This document shows positions 9,147 to 17,034 of a DNA stretch of 50,760 nt, in pieces. Position 1 is the first letter of the stretch, and the number at the start of each line of letters is the position of its first letter. Under the pieces are notes generated by a model. That model was not told the DNA's origin, did not search any database, and saw nothing but the letters and a program-made list of their open reading frames with translations. This DNA comes from Flavobacterium sp. GTDB lineage: Bacteria > Bacteroidota > Bacteroidia > Flavobacteriales > Flavobacteriaceae. The stretch lies in assembly GCA_025351785.1 (NCBI GenBank), contig JANXVF010000050.1:1-50760 (forward strand). The letters run 5' to 3'. Position numbers and translations under genes: made by a program.

Positions 9147-9968
9147 TTATTTCTGACTTTCTTTAGTATAAGGTTGAATTGAAATTCCTTTTTTATCAAA
9201 AGTAGTTTTACAATTTTCTAAAATATCAGAACAAACTTGACCAAAATCTTCATTTTTTGACCAAGGATTTATTGACAAATGAATTACACTATCTGTTAAA
9301 TTTTTTACATTGACTGTAGCTTCTGGCGATTTTAAAACTTTTGAATGATTACTCATCACGCTTGTAATAATTTCTCTAGCGTTTTTAATATCGACATCAT
9401 AGGCCAACGAAAAAACTAAGTCTGCACGTCGAATTCCTGCAACAGAGAAGTTTGTAATTATTCCGTTAGATAAAATTCCGTTAGGGATATATATAGTTTG
9501 GTTGTTTGCCGAAATAACTTTAGTAACAAATATCTGAATTTCTGAAACTGTCCCCACAACTCCTTGTGCTTCGATAATATCATCAACCCGAAAAGGCTTA
9601 AACAAAATAATAAGCATACCTCCTGCAAAATTTGATAATGAACCCTGTAGTGACAATCCTACTGCTAAACCTGCAGCTCCTAAAATTGCAACAAAAGACG
9701 ATGTTTCTATTCCTAATTTTGAAATAAATGTTACAAATAGCAACACTCTTAATACCCAAAGTAAGATGTCTGCTAAAAATTTAGATAATGTTGCATCTAA
9801 CTCTCGAACATGCATTAGTCTTCGCACTAATCTATTTATAAGTCGAATAACATACAGTCCAACAAATAAAATGAGTAGAGCAGCGATTAATTTTGGCGCA
9901 TAGTCTAAAAGAATTTTGATAAAGCCTTTAGAATAATTTGTTACAGTTCCTATAGGTTCCATCTTCAT
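9147..9968 (-). CDS. Small-conductance mechanosensitive channel, MscS family
   Basis: This 273-residue inner-membrane protein is the size of Escherichia coli MscS. Three hydrophobic helices occupy about residues 15-115. The third is the pore-lining TM3 with the Gly/Ala-rich pattern GAAGLAVGLSLQGSLSNFAGG. After it come IILFKPFRVDDII and the beta domain with IYIPNGILSNGIITNFS, the conserved MscS middle domain, then an alpha/beta C-terminal cage. It opens under membrane tension to release solutes during hypo-osmotic shock. The ATG at 9968 (MKMEPIG) or the one two codons later are both possible starts. Its upstream neighbour on the same strand has its own terminator. Confidence 0.94.
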   Translation of the reverse strand: MKMEPIGTVTNYSKGFIKILLDYAPKLIAALLILFVGLYVIRLINRLVRRLMHVRELDATLSKFLADILLWVLRVLLFVTFISKLGIETSSFVAILGAAGLAVGLSLQGSLSNFAGGMLIILFKPFRVDDIIEAQGVVGTVSEIQIFVTKVISANNQTIYIPNGILSNGIITNFSVAGIRRADLVFSLAYDVDIKNAREIITSVMSNHSKVLKSPEATVNVKNLTDSVIHLSINPWSKNEDFGQVCSDILENCKTTFDKKGISIQPYTKESQK

Positions 9969-9977
9969 ATTATTTTA

Positions 9978-10009
9978 TAAAAAAATCACACTTTTAAAAG
10001 GTGTGATTT
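9978..10009 (-). terminator. Intrinsic terminator between the 132-residue gene and mscS
   Basis: Arms AAATCACAC (9983-9991) and GTGTGATTT (10001-10009) form a stem whose inner part is palindromic. Read on the minus strand it is followed by a run of T, so it terminates transcription from the gene ending at 10033. Confidence 0.75.
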
Positions 10010-10032
10010 CATTTTTTAATCATAAGTTTTAT

Positions 10033-10431
10033 TTAATCTGCAGCTTCTTCAACTTTATCATTAGAATCTTCAATTTTGCTTTTCACATCTGCAACTTTTT
10101 CTTCAGTTGTGTCTGCAAACGAATTCACTTTGTCTTTAACAGTATTCACTGTGTCTGCTGTAAATTCCTCAGCTTTATCGGTATATTCAGAAATTTTCTC
10201 TTTTACAGTATCAACAACATTGTCTATTTTATCGGCTATGCCTGGAGCATATGCACCAACTTTATCTTTTGCCATATCTGCATATTCTTCTACTTTATCC
10301 ATTAAAGGACTGGCCGCATCTTTTGCTTTTTCAATTGTATCGTTTGCTAACTCACTTGCTTTATCAGCAAAAGAATCAATATTTACTTTGGACGAGCCAA
10401 ATAAATTTTTAAAAAAATCTCCTAATCCCAT
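10033..10431 (-). CDS. Small charged amphipathic-repeat protein (YtxH/LEA-like)
   Basis: This 132-residue protein has no signal peptide. After a short hydrophobic start (MGLGDFFKNLFGSS) the whole chain is a near-continuous helix of repeating about 11-residue units such as KAKDAA, KVEEYADMAKDKV, KIDNVVDTVKEKI and TVNTVKDKV, with no Cys or Trp. Such patterns occur in YtxH-like stress proteins and in LEA or apolipoprotein-like proteins that lie on membranes. No enzymatic motif is present. Large plus-strand open frames over the same bases (10003-10480) are composition shadows. It is a single gene with a terminator between it and mscS. A desiccation or membrane-stress role is only inference. Confidence 0.75.
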   Translation of the reverse strand: MGLGDFFKNLFGSSKVNIDSFADKASELANDTIEKAKDAASPLMDKVEEYADMAKDKVGAYAPGIADKIDNVVDTVKEKISEYTDKAEEFTADTVNTVKDKVNSFADTTEEKVADVKSKIEDSNDKVEEAAD

Positions 10432-10532
10432 AATGTTTATTTTAAGTTTTGTTGAAATACAATATTACAATTTTTTTTAAAAATAAATGTAAAATGTAAT
10501 TTATTTATTGGTTATTAATGACGTTAAGAATA

Positions 10533-10563
10533 AAAGAGCGGAACCTTGGTAAGCCCGCTCTTT
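10533..10563 (-). terminator. Intrinsic terminator of the receptor/lipoprotein operon
   Basis: AAAGAGCGG (10533-10541) pairs with CCGCTCTTT (10555-10563). On the minus strand the 3' arm runs into TTTTATTCTT. It lies about 20 bases past the stop of the DUF5689 lipoprotein gene. Confidence 0.8.
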
Positions 10564-10583
10564 ATATCTATAATTTTAAAGTA

Positions 10584-11936
10584 TTAATTAATTACAATAT
10601 TATCTATATCAACAGTAGTAGTTACAGGAGGACCCGTTGATATATTTGTTCCTGTATACTCAAAAACAAAATACCCGTTACCAGTTAAGTTTGATGGTAT
10701 TGAATAGGTGCCAGCCGTTGAATATGATGTTGTACTTGATGTAGGTAATGAGCCAAAACTTGTTGTGATATCATATAAATTAGCTGCAGAAATTTTCATT
10801 CCTGGAACATAATCTGTGGTATGATAAACTTTTAATCCTAAACCATTTGTGTAAAATCCTGCTTTTATTTGAAATGTAAACGTGCTAGCTGCAGAGAAAT
10901 CAACTGGTACAAGAAAGTAACTTCTGTTGCGCTCTACTGCTCCACCAAATGAGGACATTTCTAATGCTCCTGCTTTTATAAACCATTTTTTTGTTCCTAA
11001 TGTTGCAAAATTTAAATAATTAGGAAAATATACTTGATTGTTAACTGCGGTTGTAAATGTTTCGTTTAAGGTAGAATTAAAAACATAGGCTCTTGGAGTG
11101 GTTAATTTAAAATCACTAATTGAGCGAACTAAAAATTGAAAATCAGAATTATATTTCGTCATTACCCCACGAATATTTCCTCTTTCTGCAGGCACATTAT
11201 TAATAGAAAATGGAGCATATTTACTTATTCTACAATATTTTTTAACGCTAGGTGTAATATCGCCTATTGTTACATCAACCAATTCATGATTTGTAGCATA
11301 TCCTCCGTTATCAACATCAAAAAATGTTCTTGCTATAGAATTGTCTGCAAATTGTGTATTTGTAATTTCGATTAAAGTGTTCAAGTTACTATTTAAAAGT
11401 GCTTGAGACAATGGCATTGTTCTTACAAAAGTATTTTCGTCAACAATTGTAGAAGATGGAAAAAGGTGATTTTGAACTTCAAATTCTGAAATTCCCGTCA
11501 AACCTGAAGATTGTGCTGGGTCTGCTACTCCTATTTGCATTGAGCCATAAACTTTAGCATAGGCTAAACCATTTAATTTGATAAATACTTTTCTTCCTGG
11601 AGTAAAACCTTTTAGAAAAAGCATTGATTTGTCAACAGAAACACTAAAACCTATTGGAGCTGAAGCATCGGTTGGAATTGTCTGGAAAGAAATTGATTTA
11701 TAAAAATTTCCTGCAGCATCGTTGGAAGTTACAAAAGCCTCAATTACATCCTCTGTATTAATTGTTACGGGGGTTGCTGTGGCTAAAGCATTATACGAGG
11801 CAACAGTTTTAGTAACTGGAATCTCATAGGTAGTGATTTCTGCAGGAGCATTGTCATAAACCTTATCGCTACTTGTACAGCAACTAAACAGAGCTATTGT
11901 TGCGCCAAAAGTTATTATTTTAATTATATTTTTCAT
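10584..11936 (-). CDS. DUF5689 domain-containing surface lipoprotein
   Basis: A 450-residue predicted lipoprotein. The signal peptide MKNIIKIITFGATIALFSCC ends in a lipobox around Cys19/20. Residues about 40-260 have the look of DUF5689 (PF18942): alternating strands with IEAFVTSNDAAGNFYKSISFQ, FTPGRKVFIKLNGL and VQNHLFPSSTIVDENTF. The C-terminal third (about 285-450) reads as a beta-sandwich, FNETF-like at its start and ending in VDIDNIVIN, as in choice-of-anchor J modules. It is the last gene of a three-gene minus-strand operon, 19 bases after the preceding lipoprotein gene and downstream of a TonB-dependent receptor. It is therefore probably an outer-membrane, surface-exposed partner that captures substrate. 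What is bound is unknown; the divergent neighbours suggest nucleic acid. Confidence 0.82.
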   Translation of the reverse strand: MKNIIKIITFGATIALFSCCTSSDKVYDNAPAEITTYEIPVTKTVASYNALATATPVTINTEDVIEAFVTSNDAAGNFYKSISFQTIPTDASAPIGFSVSVDKSMLFLKGFTPGRKVFIKLNGLAYAKVYGSMQIGVADPAQSSGLTGISEFEVQNHLFPSSTIVDENTFVRTMPLSQALLNSNLNTLIEITNTQFADNSIARTFFDVDNGGYATNHELVDVTIGDITPSVKKYCRISKYAPFSINNVPAERGNIRGVMTKYNSDFQFLVRSISDFKLTTPRAYVFNSTLNETFTTAVNNQVYFPNYLNFATLGTKKWFIKAGALEMSSFGGAVERNRSYFLVPVDFSAASTFTFQIKAGFYTNGLGLKVYHTTDYVPGMKISAANLYDITTSFGSLPTSSTTSYSTAGTYSIPSNLTGNGYFVFEYTGTNISTGPPVTTTVDIDNIVIN

Positions 11937-11955
11937 TTTAAGTATGTATTATTTA

Positions 11956-12549
11956 TTAATAAAAAATTCTGAAATTATCCATTTGATATCCTCCGCTTTG
12001 AGAAGTCGTTCCTCTGTATTTAAAGGCAAAATGAACAGTTCCTGTATATGCCGAGACATCAAGTGTTCCTGAATTTACATAAAGATATTTTTTTGTGTCT
12101 TGAGTTGCTCCAGTAAATCGAATTTTTTTCCAATTTGCATTTGCGAAAGTAGTTCCGTCATAATCTGTTGACACAAATAACTCTAAAGAGTTATCTTGAT
12201 TTTTTACAAATCCATCTTGACAAGACTGAAAAAACAATTTTTCACCATCTTGTTTGTCAAAATCAAAAGCTGGTGATATTAACCAAGATACATTTACTGG
12301 CTGACCTGATTGATATGAACTCATTTGTGCATATCCGTCGCCACTATATGTACCTATTGACCAATTTTTTGTTCCTTGTTCAGCATAAACTGTCCATCCT
12401 GTAGTTGCAAATGTTGAATTACTAAAATCTTCTGCAAATAAAGTGGTTTTAGCTATTGGATATTCTGCATCACTATCTTTAGTGCAACTAGAAAAAAGCA
12501 CTAATAATAAAAATGAACTTAACACGATTTTAAATTGAAATGTTTTCAT
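11956..12549 (-). CDS. Choice-of-anchor J domain lipoprotein
   Basis: This 197-residue predicted lipoprotein has a signal peptide with lipobox near Cys22 (LFSSCTKDSD). The mature part is a single beta-sandwich with the pattern FAEDFSNSTFATTGW, WSIGTY, AQMSSYQSGQPVNVSWLISP and a closing YQMDNFRIFY. That pattern recalls the choice-of-anchor J / DUF5017-like fold in Bacteroidota cell-surface proteins. It lies 10 bases after the receptor gene and 19 bases before the DUF5689 gene, clearly cotranscribed. With them it likely forms a surface uptake complex. No catalytic residues are evident. Confidence 0.78.
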   Translation of the reverse strand: MKTFQFKIVLSSFLLLVLFSSCTKDSDAEYPIAKTTLFAEDFSNSTFATTGWTVYAEQGTKNWSIGTYSGDGYAQMSSYQSGQPVNVSWLISPAFDFDKQDGEKLFFQSCQDGFVKNQDNSLELFVSTDYDGTTFANANWKKIRFTGATQDTKKYLYVNSGTLDVSAYTGTVHFAFKYRGTTSQSGGYQMDNFRIFY

Positions 12550-12559
12550 ATTTTATGAA

Positions 12560-15358
12560 TTAAAAATTAATGTATAAATTTAATAAAAATGTTCTACCAA
12601 AACCATAAAAATATTTTGGAGCAAATGCGGGAGTTCCGCTAGATACATCTTGATTTAGTTGGGTATAATTAGAGTTTCTAGCTTGCTCAAAACCTCCAGT
12701 TTTATACTTTGCATCTAATAAATTACTTATACTTGCTAAAAATCCGACTGTATTTTTTTTAATTTTCCATGATTTTCCACCTATTACGTTAAGTAATGAA
12801 AAATCGTTAAATTTTTCTTGTTTTAATAATTGATTTCCTCTGTCTTGGTTTGAATCGGTTGCAGGAACACCTAATATCGGATCATCATAAAAACGAGCGG
12901 TTCTAGTTATAGGAGCTACATCAATATAATTACTTCCGATATAATTAATATTTGCACCTATCCACCAAAATTTTGGGTCTCTATACTCAAGTCCTAAAGA
13001 TGCTGCTTGTTGAGGCATTCCAGATTGTTTGTAGTTTTTTAGTTTTGCTTCTCCGTAGTTTACTACTGGATATGTATTTGTTGATGTCGCTAGTGCATCT
13101 ATATTCAAACTAACATTTGGGTTGTTGTCATAAATATATTCACCATATGCTGCAGAGGCTGTTACTTTTAAAGTAGAGGTTATTGGATATTCAAATCCAA
13201 ATTCTAAACCTACATTTCGTTTACTAATATTAGTTACAGTTTCGGCAACAAAAGCATTACTTTCATTTGCTGTAGTTGCGGGATCATCAACTCCTGCTCC
13301 ATCGCCAAAAAAGAAGGTTGTTTCGGTTTGGTTTTGGATTTTAGAGAAATAAGCAGTCAATCTGGTTTTGAATTTTGGAGAATTAACAATATAGCTTACA
13401 TCACCACTTGTTACTGTTTCACTCTGAATTCCAGCTACAACATTATTATTAACTCTTGAGTTATTAAATGTGTTTCTTAAGGTTGGTGCTAAGGTTAAAT
13501 AAGCTCCATTAAAAGTCAAAAATTGTCTTCCCGTTATTTTGTATGTGATGCCACCTTTAAATCCAAAATTATCAAAATGTAGTTTTTCACTTTGCCCATA
13601 TGAGTTTGTAGGATAGTATCCGTTTTTGTATAATCCATCTCTTTGATATTCGGTTCGAGAGTAAGTTTGAGCTAAATAAAATTCATATTTTTTATAAGTA
13701 AATCTAAATTGTGTGAAGGCATCCATTACATTTGAATTCAAATTGTAATTATATCCAAAAGTGTCTCCTACTTTTACTGTTCTGTTAGGATTATTCAAAT
13801 CGGATTGCTGTTGATTAAATCCTGTTCCAAATAGAGTCACATCATTAAAATAACTTCCTCCTAATAAATCCAACATATTTTGGAAATTATGAGATTTTAA
13901 ATTTTTATAAGTTGCTCCTGCATTAAAAACTATATTATCTGCTAATTGTGAATTCATAATTATATTAGCATTAAATAGTTTATCATCTGTTCTATCTTCA
14001 TAAAGTGTATAATAACTGTGACCATCACCACTGGCTCTGTTAGAAAGAATTAAATCATTCCAATTTAGCTGTCCATCGGCTTGAAAATTTGCACCTGCAG
14101 TTGCTGCATTATCATATTCTGGAGCTATAACACCATTTGTATCATAAATTGAAGTAAAATAACTTGGTAATTTTTTATAATACGTTGGATCTGGATTATC
14201 TGCACCTTGATAGGTTAATCTACTGTTTCCTATTTTACCAAACTGGTATGATACATTTGTGTTGATGTTTGTTTTTTTTGTAACTTTCCAATAGTCACTC
14301 AAAATAAAAATAGGCTCTTCAACAGTTTTCACTCTTGAGTTTCTCTTTCTTCCGTCTTGATATCCCCAATAAGAGTTATACTTTATACTCTTCAATCCAT
14401 TAACTTCGTCAGTATTTGGAGAATTTTTACCTCGATTATTTTGACCATAAATAGTAGTTAAGTTCAAACTATTTTTGCTTGATAATTTTTTTTCTAAACT
14501 TGCAAAAAAAGAATTTGCACTATAGGTAGTTCCTTCAAAATATCCTTCATTGGCAAATCTTCTAGAAGCAGAAATAGCATAAGCCCAACCATCTTTTCTC
14601 ATTCCAGATGCCATAGTACCCATTATTCTACCGTTATAATTTGTGTTAGTTCCAGTGGCAGAAACTCTGTTTCCTGGACGATATAATGAGGCTCTGGTGT
14701 TAATTTGATCTGTCCCTAAGATACCACCAAAAGAATAATCGGATGCTGTAGAACCGTATGTAAATTCTTGATTTCTAGTAGCATCATTCAATCCTCCCCA
14801 GTTACTATATTGTGGTCGCCCATCATAAATTTTGTTCATGACAACACCATTTATCATAACTGTGGCATATTGATTATCAAGTCCACGTACTTTGAAACGA
14901 GCTTGACCCCAGTTAAAAGCGGCAGCTTGTTGAAACGCGTCGCGAGACGCTTGAAGTAATCCTGATGTACTTTCTGAGCCACTATTATCGTCGCCCAAAT
15001 CGTTATCTGTAATGGTTACTAAATTTGCTTGTTGCTCTTGCGTAATGTCTTCTTCCATTATCACAATTCCTAAATCTAATACTTTCCCTTTTTCAATTTC
15101 AACTGTAAAAAGTTGGTCTTTATACCCAAGTGTTTTTACCATTAATAATTGTGTGCCTGATGGAACGTCAGAAAAACTAAATTTTCCAGAGGCATCAGAA
15201 ATTGCTGTAAAGCTAGTGTTTTGGATAGTTGCAGTTACATTTTGAAGTGGTTTTTGTGACTTTGAATCCAAAACTTTTGCGGTTAATCCCGTGGGGCTTT
15301 GGGCAAAAACAAATACGGCTTGCAGTACGAATAGTATACTAAAAACAAATTTTTTCAT
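12560..15358 (-). CDS. TonB-dependent outer-membrane receptor with carboxypeptidase-regulatory domain
   Basis: A 932-residue receptor. The signal peptide (MKKFVFSILFVLQAVFVFAQ) precedes a CarboxypepD_reg-like beta domain (about 22-110; TGLTAKVLDSKSQKPLQNVTA, SDASGKFSFSDVPSG). The plug follows (about 140-260; GQARFKVRGLDNQYATVMINGVVMN), and then a 22-strand-type barrel ending in the aromatic FLLNLYINF. It imports a ligand across the outer membrane using TonB-ExbBD energy. No SusD-like gene is adjacent; instead two lipoproteins follow in the operon. A divergent secreted nuclease and OB-fold protein lie 136 bases away. The ligand is not identified; uptake of nucleic-acid breakdown products is a guess from context. 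Confidence 0.92.
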   Translation of the reverse strand: MKKFVFSILFVLQAVFVFAQSPTGLTAKVLDSKSQKPLQNVTATIQNTSFTAISDASGKFSFSDVPSGTQLLMVKTLGYKDQLFTVEIEKGKVLDLGIVIMEEDITQEQQANLVTITDNDLGDDNSGSESTSGLLQASRDAFQQAAAFNWGQARFKVRGLDNQYATVMINGVVMNKIYDGRPQYSNWGGLNDATRNQEFTYGSTASDYSFGGILGTDQINTRASLYRPGNRVSATGTNTNYNGRIMGTMASGMRKDGWAYAISASRRFANEGYFEGTTYSANSFFASLEKKLSSKNSLNLTTIYGQNNRGKNSPNTDEVNGLKSIKYNSYWGYQDGRKRNSRVKTVEEPIFILSDYWKVTKKTNINTNVSYQFGKIGNSRLTYQGADNPDPTYYKKLPSYFTSIYDTNGVIAPEYDNAATAGANFQADGQLNWNDLILSNRASGDGHSYYTLYEDRTDDKLFNANIIMNSQLADNIVFNAGATYKNLKSHNFQNMLDLLGGSYFNDVTLFGTGFNQQQSDLNNPNRTVKVGDTFGYNYNLNSNVMDAFTQFRFTYKKYEFYLAQTYSRTEYQRDGLYKNGYYPTNSYGQSEKLHFDNFGFKGGITYKITGRQFLTFNGAYLTLAPTLRNTFNNSRVNNNVVAGIQSETVTSGDVSYIVNSPKFKTRLTAYFSKIQNQTETTFFFGDGAGVDDPATTANESNAFVAETVTNISKRNVGLEFGFEYPITSTLKVTASAAYGEYIYDNNPNVSLNIDALATSTNTYPVVNYGEAKLKNYKQSGMPQQAASLGLEYRDPKFWWIGANINYIGSNYIDVAPITRTARFYDDPILGVPATDSNQDRGNQLLKQEKFNDFSLLNVIGGKSWKIKKNTVGFLASISNLLDAKYKTGGFEQARNSNYTQLNQDVSSGTPAFAPKYFYGFGRTFLLNLYINF

Positions 15359-15413
15359 AAAATAATTTAAGGTTAATTTTTGGTAATTAATGTTAATTCA
15401 AACTTAACGACCG

Positions 15414-15421
15414 CAAATGTA
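15414..15421 (-). promoter_or_regulatory. TAnnTTTG promoter box for the receptor operon
   Basis: On the minus strand the bases read TACATTTG, matching the Bacteroidota -7 box, 55 bases before the receptor start codon. The plus-strand nuclease gene has no clear box of this type in the same 136-base intergenic region. Confidence 0.6.
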
Positions 15422-15494
15422 CATTATTTTAATAATAGTATTACTTTTGGCACCGAGTTTGTAATAAACTTGACATTAATTTAATATACGTTTT

Positions 15495-16610
15495 ATGAAA
15501 ATTAAAAATTTTATTGCCCTTTTCTTTGTTTTATTCGCAACAATCAATGCAAATTCACAAGCAAAAAAATATATTGTGCATACTGTAGCATTTTATAATT
15601 TTGAAAATCTTTTTGACACAATTAACGGTCCAAATAATGACGAAGAGTGGCTTCCAAAAGGTTCTCAAAACTGGACATCAAAAAAATATCATCATAAATT
15701 AGAGAATTTAGCTCACGTTATTTCCGAAATAGGCTCTGGCGAAAACCCTAACAATGCCCCTACTTTTGTGGGTGGTGCCGAAATTGAGAATCGTGGTGTA
15801 CTTGAGGATTTGATAAAACAACCTAAATTATTAAAGTATGATTATGGCATTGTACATTTTGAATCGCCAGACAAACGAGGAATCGATGTAGCACTTTTAT
15901 ATCAAAAAAAACATTTTAGAATCACTAGCACTTCAAACATACCTTTATTAATTTACAAAAAAGTAGAATCTGTAATTCCAAAAAAAGAAAAAGAAAAAGA
16001 AAAAGAAGAAATTACTGACGATAAAATTGAGGTTGCTGTAGATAACCGCGTTTATACAAGAGACATTCTTTTGGTAACTGGTTTTTTAGATGATGAAGAA
16101 ATCAATATACTTGTAAACCACTGGCCATCACGTTCAGGAGGTGAGAAAAAAAGTAGCCCTTTTAGAGAAGAAGCGGGTCGAATGAATCGTAAAATTATTG
16201 ATTCGTTAATCAATATAAATCCTAATGCAAAAATAATCACTATGGGCGATTTGAACGATGGAACATATAATAAAAGTGTAAAAGTAGGACTTGGTGCAAA
16301 ATTGAAAAAAACAGAATTAAAGGAACCAAGGGATATTTACAACCCATTTGAACAAATGGCTAAAGAAGGAAACGCCTCACTTTTTTACAGAGATGCAGGA
16401 GATATTTTTGACCAAATAATGGTTTCGCAACAATTTTTATTAACAGATTATTCAACATATCGCTATTGGAAATCTGGAATATACAACAAACCTTTTATGA
16501 TTCAAACTACAGGTCAATATAAAGGATATCCGCTACGTCACTCAGCAAATGATGAGGGTTTTAGTGACCACTTTCCCGTTTACATCTATCTGATAAAACA
16601 AAAAAATTAA
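15495..16610 (+). CDS. Secreted endonuclease/exonuclease/phosphatase-fold protein
   Basis: This 371-residue protein has an N-terminal signal peptide (to about residue 20, INANSQA). The EEP fold is marked by VAFYNFENLFD (conserved Asn and Glu near strand 1), the NRGVLEDL region, FESPDKRGIDVALLY (DxR and D), VNHWPSRSGG (catalytic His region), ITMGDLNDG (metal-binding D and N) and the terminal SDHFPVYI His. These match the DNase I-like nuclease/phosphatase family, so a periplasmic or extracellular nuclease or phosphodiesterase is likely. A Lys/Glu run encoded by a hexanucleotide repeat (15981-16010) lies in a loop. It is divergent from the TonB receptor operon and seven bases before the OB-fold gene. 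Confidence 0.88.
   Translation: MKIKNFIALFFVLFATINANSQAKKYIVHTVAFYNFENLFDTINGPNNDEEWLPKGSQNWTSKKYHHKLENLAHVISEIGSGENPNNAPTFVGGAEIENRGVLEDLIKQPKLLKYDYGIVHFESPDKRGIDVALLYQKKHFRITSTSNIPLLIYKKVESVIPKKEKEKEKEEITDDKIEVAVDNRVYTRDILLVTGFLDDEEINILVNHWPSRSGGEKKSSPFREEAGRMNRKIIDSLININPNAKIITMGDLNDGTYNKSVKVGLGAKLKKTELKEPRDIYNPFEQMAKEGNASLFYRDAGDIFDQIMVSQQFLLTDYSTYRYWKSGIYNKPFMIQTTGQYKGYPLRHSANDEGFSDHFPVYIYLIKQKN
15981..16010 (+). repeat. In-frame AAAGAA hexanucleotide repeat
   Basis: About four and a half copies of AAAGAA encode a Lys-Glu run inside the nuclease gene. Slippage by whole units would change length by two residues without frameshift. The site is a surface loop between two conserved EEP blocks. 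Confidence 0.75.
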
Positions 16611-16616
16611 TTTGAA

Positions 16617-16976
16617 ATGAAAAAATCACTCATTTTATTTGCGCTACTATTTACATCCATTTCATTTGCACAAGACACTATACTTACATCAAAAGTTGCT
16701 GAAAATATTGGAAAACTTGTTTTTGTAAAAGGGAAAATAGCTTCAATAAAATTAGCAGGAGATGGCAAAACAACAAATTATATTAATATCGATCAATCGT
16801 ATCCAAATAATATTTTTACTGTAATTTTAACAAATAAATATTTAGAAAATCATAGTATCAAACTAGAAGATACAAAAGGGAAAAATATAATAGTAAAGGG
16901 TACTATTGAAATATATGAAAAAGACCCTAAAAAAATACCTCAAATATTCAATCCACTGGAAATTATAATTAAATAA
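16617..16976 (+). CDS. Exported OB-fold protein
   Basis: This 119-residue protein has a clear signal peptide (MKKSLILFALLFTSISFAQ). The mature domain reads as an OB fold: KVAENIGKLVFVKGKIASIK, then TNYINIDQSYPNNIFTVIL, and KGKNIIVKGTIEIYEKDPKKIPQIF. The pair (V/I)GK-V-V-G-(K/T)(V/I)-S and the (F/Y)(L/I)N(L/I)-YP(N)-FTV(V/I)I block are familiar from small nucleic-acid-binding OB proteins. It is seven bases downstream of the secreted nuclease gene and almost certainly cotranscribed. A role in binding DNA or RNA outside the cytoplasm alongside the nuclease fits, but ligand binding has not been shown here. Confidence 0.68.
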   Translation: MKKSLILFALLFTSISFAQDTILTSKVAENIGKLVFVKGKIASIKLAGDGKTTNYINIDQSYPNNIFTVILTNKYLENHSIKLEDTKGKNIIVKGTIEIYEKDPKKIPQIFNPLEIIIK

Positions 16977-16980
16977 CAGT

Positions 16981-17002
16981 AAGGTTAGTTAACCCTAACC
17001 TT
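16981..17002 (+). repeat. Inverted repeat between the OB-fold gene and haaO
   Basis: Eight-base arms AAGGTTAG and CTAACCTT flank six bases. It lies five bases after a stop codon and two bases before the haaO promoter box. It may be a weak terminator for the upstream gene or an operator overlapping the haaO promoter; the T run after it is short. Confidence 0.5.
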
Positions 17003-17004
17003 TC

Positions 17005-17012
17005 TACTTTTG
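17005..17012 (+). promoter_or_regulatory. TAnnTTTG promoter box for haaO
   Basis: TACTTTTG lies 22 bases before the ATG at 17035, directly after the inverted repeat at 16981-17002. Confidence 0.65.
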
Positions 17013-17034
17013 TAGTAACGCTAAATAATAAATT

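Noticed and set aside
10003..10480. Two long plus-strand frames over the amphipathic-repeat gene
   Set aside because: They mirror the highly repetitive minus-strand gene. One is Cys/Phe-rich and the other Ser/Phe-rich with no homologous motifs, as expected for antisense translation of a charged helix.
12560..15358. SusC/SusD polysaccharide utilisation locus
   Set aside because: The receptor lacks an adjacent SusD gene and no glycoside hydrolase is nearby; its partners are DUF5689 and choice-of-anchor J lipoproteins.
15981..16010. CRISPR-like or tandem repeat array
   Set aside because: It is a short simple-sequence run inside a coding region without spacers.
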